The position numbers and the translations under genes are program-made. Shown in pieces: positions 6,349 to 10,211 of a stretch of DNA of 10,211 bases (position 1 is the first letter of the stretch; the number at the start of each line of letters is the position of its first letter). The notes under the pieces were generated by a model. That model made no database searches and was not told where the DNA came from. It saw only the letters and a list, made by a program, of their open reading frames with translations. The DNA comes from Deltaproteobacteria bacterium (lineage in GTDB: Bacteria; Myxococcota; Myxococcia; SLRQ01). The stretch is taken from NCBI GenBank assembly GCA_007128675.1, contig SKWY01000420.1:1-10211 (forward strand), given 5' to 3'.

Positions 6349-7299
6349 CTAGCTCAAGCTGAGCATCCGCTTGATTGGGAGAAACGCCCTTTTTGCGAGA
6401 TCGATGTCCAAGTTGATCTCGGGCTCGAGATCGCGCAGGCAGTCTCGAAGCTTGGGGATTGTGTTCAACCGCATATGAGGGCAGACGTTGCAGGCGCAGC
6501 CTTCGTCCTGGCCGGGGAGGGAGATGAGCTTCTTGTGGGGAGCCTTTCGCGATAGCTGATGGAGCACTCCCGGCTCTGTCGCGATGATGAGGACTTGGGC
6601 CTCGCTCTTGACGCCTCTTGCTATTATGCCGGTCGTCGATCCTATGAAGTGCGCGTGACGAAGCACGCTCTCTCTGCACTCCGGATGGGCGAGCACCTCC
6701 GCCTCTGGATGCTCTGCCTTCAGACGCAAGAGTTCCTTTTCGGAGAAGATGTCATGAACTATGCATACCCCTTCCCACAGGACCATCTTTCGACCGGTCT
6801 CCTTGGCTAGATGACGACCGAGGTTGACATCAGGTGCGAACAGAATGGGCTCATTTTCTGGAATCGAGGCGATGACCTTCTTCGCATTGGAGCTGGTGCA
6901 GGTTATGTCGGAGAGCGCCTTCACCTCCGCCGAGCTGTTCACATACGTGACGACGACGTGATCGGGGTGTTCTTTCTTGAAGGCCGCGAACTGGTCCGGG
7001 GGGCAGGTGTCGGCAAGCGAGCATCCCGCGTTCAAGTCGGGAACGACCACGGTCTTGGAGGGGTTCAGGATCTTCGCCGTCTCGGCCATGAAGTTCACCC
7101 CCGCAAAGACGATGACCTTGGCCTCGGTCCTTTCAGCTTCGTGCGCGAGGGCCAGAGAGTCACCACAAAAGTCGGCGAGATCCTGGATGGCGGGCTCCTG
7201 GTAAAAATGCGCCAGTATGACCGCGTCTCTCTTCCTTCGAAGACGCTCTATCTCCTCCAAGATTTCTTCTGTCGATGATCCTGCTACCGGCAGCACCAT
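6349..7299 (-). CDS. nadA: Quinolinate synthase NadA
   Basis: A 316-residue enzyme that condenses iminoaspartate with dihydroxyacetone phosphate to quinolinate, the second step of de novo NAD synthesis after NadB. It is cytoplasmic and carries an oxygen-sensitive [4Fe-4S] cluster. Visible family signatures are AVILAHFYQ (26-34), GDSLALAHEA, VFAGVNFMAETAKIL (64-78), NAGCSLAD with Cys93, TYVNSSAEVKA (118-128), DITCTSSNA, FAPDVNLG, WEGVCIVHD with Cys179, HPEC, GSTTGII (220-226) and GCACNVCPHM with Cys273. Cys93, Cys179 and Cys273 are the likely cluster ligands. The ATG has AGGAG 9 nt and AAGGA 4 nt upstream. Length fits the roughly 300-residue NadA class. nadB and nadC are not in the window. It lies 104 bp downstream of apaH on the same strand, and a hairpin lies just before its ribosome site. 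Confidence 0.97.
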   Translation of the reverse strand: MVLPVAGSSTEEILEEIERLRRKRDAVILAHFYQEPAIQDLADFCGDSLALAHEAERTEAKVIVFAGVNFMAETAKILNPSKTVVVPDLNAGCSLADTCPPDQFAAFKKEHPDHVVVTYVNSSAEVKALSDITCTSSNAKKVIASIPENEPILFAPDVNLGRHLAKETGRKMVLWEGVCIVHDIFSEKELLRLKAEHPEAEVLAHPECRESVLRHAHFIGSTTGIIARGVKSEAQVLIIATEPGVLHQLSRKAPHKKLISLPGQDEGCACNVCPHMRLNTIPKLRDCLRDLEPEINLDIDLAKRAFLPIKRMLSLS

Positions 7300-7318
7300 T
7301 TCTTCCTTCTCCTGTACC

Positions 7319-7350
7319 GGCGCGTCTCATCGCCCATCGCTGAACGCGCC
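7319..7350 (-). promoter_or_regulatory. 5'-leader hairpin before the nadA ribosome binding site
   Basis: Read on the nadA strand, GGCGCGTTCA pairs with TGA-G-ACGCGCC, giving a 10-bp GC-rich stem with one bulged G and an 11-nt loop. The stem ends 19 nt before the nadA ATG, directly upstream of the AGGAG/AAGGA ribosome site. No T-run follows, so it does not look like a terminator. It could influence translation or be a protein or ligand site. I cannot match it to a known NAD riboswitch (NAD+-I or NAD+-II) or to the NrtR or NiaR operators. The structure is seen; its function is unknown. Confidence 0.45.
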
Positions 7351-7403
7351 ATATTCGCATAGGGTAGCTCTTGATGCTTTCCGCGCCAAGTAGAGAGCGT
7401 GCT

Positions 7404-8243
7404 TCACGGCCTAGCGGTAACCTGGAATACCCGAAGGTCCTCCAGGCGCAGGGCCGTCAGCTTGCCTCCCCAAACGCAGCCCGTGTCAAGCGCGACGATG
7501 TCATCGCGCACAACCAGACCTAGAGCCGCCCAGTGGCCGCAGAGCACGGTTGCATTATCGAGTTTGTCACGGGCCCGGGCTTCGAACCATGGTCTGTGGC
7601 CGGGTGGAGCCTCGGTCGGGGGCCCGGTGAAGTCATCATCGAGCTCTCCCTTCTCGTCCAGGGTTCGTAAACGAACCAGGGCCGCGACTATGGCGCGGAG
7701 TCGCTCGGAGCCGGTGAGCCCTTCGGACCAGCAGGGAGCCGGTGGGCTCTCGTAGATCGCGCGCAAGAAGGAACGTCTATCTGCTCGCATCGCGTTGGTG
7801 GCCTCCCGCGCAAGGACCACGGCATCATCGGGGCTCCATTGGGGCCAAAGACCGGCGTGAACAAGGAGCCACCTGCGAAACGTCTGGTCCTTTGCGGCAG
7901 AAGGGATCTCTTCCGTATGTGCCAGAGGACGCCCGGCGAGCCAATCCAGAAGCTCACCACGGTCCGGCGCTTCCAGCACATCGTCCATGGTATCCAGCTT
8001 GCCCGCGGCGCGAATACCCTCCGCCCGTGCGAGAAGGTGTAGGTCATGGTTTCCGAGCACCGCCACGAGCGAGTCACTCGTATCGCGAGCCCACCTGAGA
8101 ACACCCAAAGAGTCTGGGCCCCGGTTAACAAGATCGCCGCAAAGCCATAGGCGATCTCGTTTCATGTCGAAACCGATCCGGTCGAGAAGGCGCATAAGTG
8201 GCTCTAGGCAGCCTTGGATGTCTCCTATTGCGTAGGTAGCCAC
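7404..8243 (-). CDS. apaH: Bis(5'-nucleosyl)-tetraphosphatase (symmetrical) ApaH
   Basis: A 279-residue metallophosphoesterase that hydrolyses Ap4A to two ADP; in enterobacteria ApaH also removes Np4 caps from RNA. I chose the GTG at 8243 because it yields MATYAIGDIQG, the usual ApaH N-terminus, and the standard length (about 280). The frame is open to a TTG at 8312, which would add 23 charged residues not expected for the family. A weak GAGAAG lies about 8 nt before the GTG. Metal-binding motifs appear in order: GDIQG (7-11), GDLVNRG (36-42), GNHD (64-67), HAG (129-131), GHW (236-238), and the ApaH-type DTGCVWGGKLTALRL (about 253-267). It is divergent from ettA and probably the first gene of a unit with nadA, although the 104-bp gap leaves room for a separate nadA promoter. 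Confidence 0.96.
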   Translation of the reverse strand: MATYAIGDIQGCLEPLMRLLDRIGFDMKRDRLWLCGDLVNRGPDSLGVLRWARDTSDSLVAVLGNHDLHLLARAEGIRAAGKLDTMDDVLEAPDRGELLDWLAGRPLAHTEEIPSAAKDQTFRRWLLVHAGLWPQWSPDDAVVLAREATNAMRADRRSFLRAIYESPPAPCWSEGLTGSERLRAIVAALVRLRTLDEKGELDDDFTGPPTEAPPGHRPWFEARARDKLDNATVLCGHWAALGLVVRDDIVALDTGCVWGGKLTALRLEDLRVFQVTARP

Positions 8244-8363
8244 GTGTAAAGCTTCTCGTTTCTTCGTGTCTTGGACTCCATCCTTTTGCACGAGCCCCCT
8301 TGATCGTGTCAAACAGCCAGCGGCGCTTGCCTTCGGGTCTTCAGCGGACTATCCCCTCCAATC
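8244..8363. other. Divergent apaH/ettA intergenic region
   Basis: About 120 bp expected to hold the promoters of both genes. An imperfect palindrome TTGATCGTGTCAA (8300-8312) is the only structured element I see. No convincing -35/-10 pair is visible, and the ettA ATG has no recognisable Shine-Dalgarno, only a pyrimidine-rich stretch. Confidence 0.4.
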
Positions 8364-10040
8364 ATGGCAGAGCCCTATATCTTCACAATGAGTGATCTTC
8401 GCAAGGTTCGCGGAGACAAGGAGATTCTCAAGGGAATCCATCTTTCCTTTTTCCACGGCGCCAAGATAGGGGTGATCGGCTCCAACGGCTCCGGCAAGTC
8501 CACCTTGCTTCGGATTATGGCCGGTGTGGATAGGGACTTCTTGGGGCACGCAAGGCCGGATCCGACTATTCGAGTCGGTTTTCTCCCGCAGGAGCCACAG
8601 CTCGATGAGACGCTCGATGTCCGAGGCAATGTGGAGCTTGCCCTTGCCCCCATCAAGGGTCTGTTGGATCGCTTCAACGAGGTCTCCATGCGCTTTTCAG
8701 AGCCCATGGACGATGAAGAAATGGGCAAGCTGCTCGAGGAGCAAGGCAGGCTTCAAGATGCCATAGATGCCGTGGGCGGCTGGGAGATCGACCGTACACT
8801 CGAGATAGCCATGGATGCCTTGAGGTGTCCTCCCGGAGATACGGATACCAAGGTCCTCTCCGGCGGTGAGCGCAGGAGAGTCGCCCTCTGTCGCGTCTTG
8901 CTGGAGCGGCCCGAGCTGCTTCTTCTCGATGAGCCCACCAATCACCTCGATGCCGAGTCGGTGGCTTGGCTCGAAAGACACCTCGAGCAGTACCCGGGGA
9001 CAGTCGTCGCCGTAACTCACGATCGCTACTTCCTCGACAACGTGGCACAGTGGATTCTCGAGCTGGATCGGGGCGAGGGCATCCCCTGGAAGGGCAACTA
9101 CGCCAGCTGGCTAGACCAGAAGCAGAAGCGCCTGGCCAACGAGGAGAAGGCCGAGTCCGCTAGGCGAAGAGCTCTTACTCGCGAGCTGGAGTGGGTTCAG
9201 ATGAGCCAGAAGGCCAAGCAGGCCAAGGGCAAGGCTCGTCTCCAGAACTATGAACGACTCTTATCCGCGCAGCCAGAGGGTCGAGGACCCTCGGGCGCCA
9301 TCTACATTCCTCCGGGGCCTCGGCTTGGGGATGTGGTCGTCGAGGCCTCCAGCGTGAGAAAAGCTTACGAAGAAAAGCTGCTGGTCGACAATATGACCTT
9401 CAAGATTCCGCCAGGCAGCATTGTCGGCATTATCGGGCCGAACGGAGCGGGGAAGACCACTCTTTTCAGGATGCTGATCGGGGAGGAGTCTCCCGACACC
9501 GGCGTGCTGAAGCTCGGTGAGACGGTCGAGGTCTCCTATGTCGACCAGTCCAGGGATGCATTGAACGGAGAGAAGACGGTCTTCGAGGAGATAAGTGAAG
9601 GCCAAGAGGAGATCCAGCTAGGCCGACGCACGATGAACGCTCGGGCCTATGTCGCTCAATTTGCCTTCAAGGGTCCGGATCAGCAAAAGAGAGTGAAGGA
9701 TCTCTCCGGCGGAGAGCGCAATCGTGTTCACCTTGCGAAGCTTCTCAAGCAGGGGGCGAACCTGATCCTCCTGGATGAGCCCACCAACGACCTCGATGTG
9801 GAGACGCTCCGTTCCCTCGAGCAAGGCCTCGAGGAGTTTGCTGGCTGCGTAATGGTCATAAGCCACGACCGCTGGTTTCTCGATCGAGTGGCGACCCATA
9901 TCCTCGCGTTCGAGGGGGACAGCCAGGTGATACTGGTAGAGGGTAGCTACAGGGACTACGAAGAGGACAAGAAGAAACGCCTTGGGGCCGAAGCGCTTCA
10001 ACCTCGGCGCATTCGTTATAAGCCCCTCGTACGAGCATGA
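8364..10040 (+). CDS. ettA: ABC-F translation factor EttA
   Basis: A 558-residue soluble ABC-F protein (E. coli EttA is 555) that binds the ribosomal E site and gates the first steps of elongation according to the ATP/ADP ratio. There are two nucleotide-binding domains and no membrane span. First domain: Walker A GSNGSGKS (39-46), signature LSGGER (165-170), Walker B LLLLDEP with Glu190, and THDRYFLD (218-225). An arm insertion lies at about 95-135. The charged inter-domain linker (about 240-320) includes the EttA-type WVQMSQKAKQAKGKARLQNYE stretch that contacts P-site tRNA. Second domain: GPNGAGKT (358-365), LSGGER (447-452), LILLDEP (467-473) and SHDRWFLD. The N-terminus MAEPYIFTMSDLRKV matches EttA starts, which fixes the ATG despite the absent ribosome site. 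The C-terminus ends in RRIRYKPL, as is typical of the family. It is divergently placed from apaH. Confidence 0.97.
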   Translation: MAEPYIFTMSDLRKVRGDKEILKGIHLSFFHGAKIGVIGSNGSGKSTLLRIMAGVDRDFLGHARPDPTIRVGFLPQEPQLDETLDVRGNVELALAPIKGLLDRFNEVSMRFSEPMDDEEMGKLLEEQGRLQDAIDAVGGWEIDRTLEIAMDALRCPPGDTDTKVLSGGERRRVALCRVLLERPELLLLDEPTNHLDAESVAWLERHLEQYPGTVVAVTHDRYFLDNVAQWILELDRGEGIPWKGNYASWLDQKQKRLANEEKAESARRRALTRELEWVQMSQKAKQAKGKARLQNYERLLSAQPEGRGPSGAIYIPPGPRLGDVVVEASSVRKAYEEKLLVDNMTFKIPPGSIVGIIGPNGAGKTTLFRMLIGEESPDTGVLKLGETVEVSYVDQSRDALNGEKTVFEEISEGQEEIQLGRRTMNARAYVAQFAFKGPDQQKRVKDLSGGERNRVHLAKLLKQGANLILLDEPTNDLDVETLRSLEQGLEEFAGCVMVISHDRWFLDRVATHILAFEGDSQVILVEGSYRDYEEDKKKRLGAEALQPRRIRYKPLVRA

Positions 10041-10211
10041 CTAGGAGGCCATCTGGCTGTCCCGATTAGTCTTCGCGTGGAGCTTCTACCTGGTGTGCCT
10101 GGGGCTGCCCTCCTCCCGAAGCGACCGGCAGTCCGGTCTCCGATCCGTGGGCTCCGCACTGGCGTGGGTGCGCCACACGGCTCGGAAACCGGCTCCCGGC
10201 GCTTAGTCTAC
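10041..10211. other. Tail region without a confident gene
   Basis: Immediately after the ettA stop, AGGAGG (10043-10048) forms an excellent Shine-Dalgarno, but no ATG, GTG or TTG follows at normal spacing; a CTG at 10053 is the nearest candidate. That frame stays open to the window end but its product is Pro/Arg/Gly-rich and not recognisable. A perfect 6-bp hairpin GACCGG-CAGT-CCGGTC lies at 10123-10138 and lacks a T-run. Gene content cannot be decided from this fragment. Confidence 0.35.

Noticed and set aside
6811..7278. Plus-strand ORF opposite nadA
   Set aside because: Antisense shadow of a clearly conserved enzyme.
7160..7360. Minus-strand ORF through the nadA leader and an upstream-ORF reading (ATG at 7337)
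   Set aside because: Overlaps nadA out of frame, has no ribosome site and gives an Arg-rich product; not enough to call a regulatory upstream ORF.
10041..10211. tRNA or small RNA in the tail
   Set aside because: Short hairpins are present but no cloverleaf, T-loop consensus or terminator T-run could be made out.

Overview
The window looks like a piece of chromosome from a GC-rich Gram-negative bacterium, most likely a myxobacterium or another deltaproteobacterium-like lineage. The best clue is a Hanks-type Ser/Thr kinase with a cytoplasmic kinase domain, one membrane span and two extracytoplasmic PEGA-type modules, an arrangement common in Myxococcota. Two lipoprotein-type signal sequences and a lipid-anchored murein transglycosylase support a diderm envelope. 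I see no insertion sequence, CRISPR array, tRNA, rRNA, phage gene or integration scar.

Layout. (1) Positions 1-1176, plus strand: the 3' part of an M48 metallopeptidase gene, whose stop overlaps (ATGA) the start of an unrecognised all-helical protein. (2) 1203-2952, minus strand: a lipid-anchored MltB-like lytic transglycosylase with a long acidic linker, followed 34 bp downstream by a small unknown protein. (3) 2953-3311: a divergent intergenic region. (4) 3312-6324, plus strand: the PEGA kinase and a probable lipoprotein with propeller-like segments. (5) 6349-8243, minus strand: apaH (Ap4A hydrolase), then nadA (quinolinate synthase, NAD synthesis), separated by a 104-bp leader that can fold into a strong hairpin just before the nadA ribosome binding site. 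(6) 8364-10040, plus strand: ettA, an ABC-F translation factor. (7) 10041-10211: no confident gene.

Functionally there are two themes. The first half is envelope-related: periplasmic or outer-membrane proteolysis, peptidoglycan cleavage, and a transmembrane kinase with a neighbouring lipoprotein. The second half is core metabolism and translation linked to nucleotide state: NAD synthesis, Ap4A/capped-RNA turnover and an ATP-sensing ribosome factor.

I do not see a clear previously undescribed system here. The items most worth a second look are the hairpin leader of nadA, the two unrecognised small proteins, the kinase with an atypical catalytic loop (HCD for HRD) beside its lipoprotein, and the inverted repeats at the convergent gene ends near 1.1-1.24 kb.
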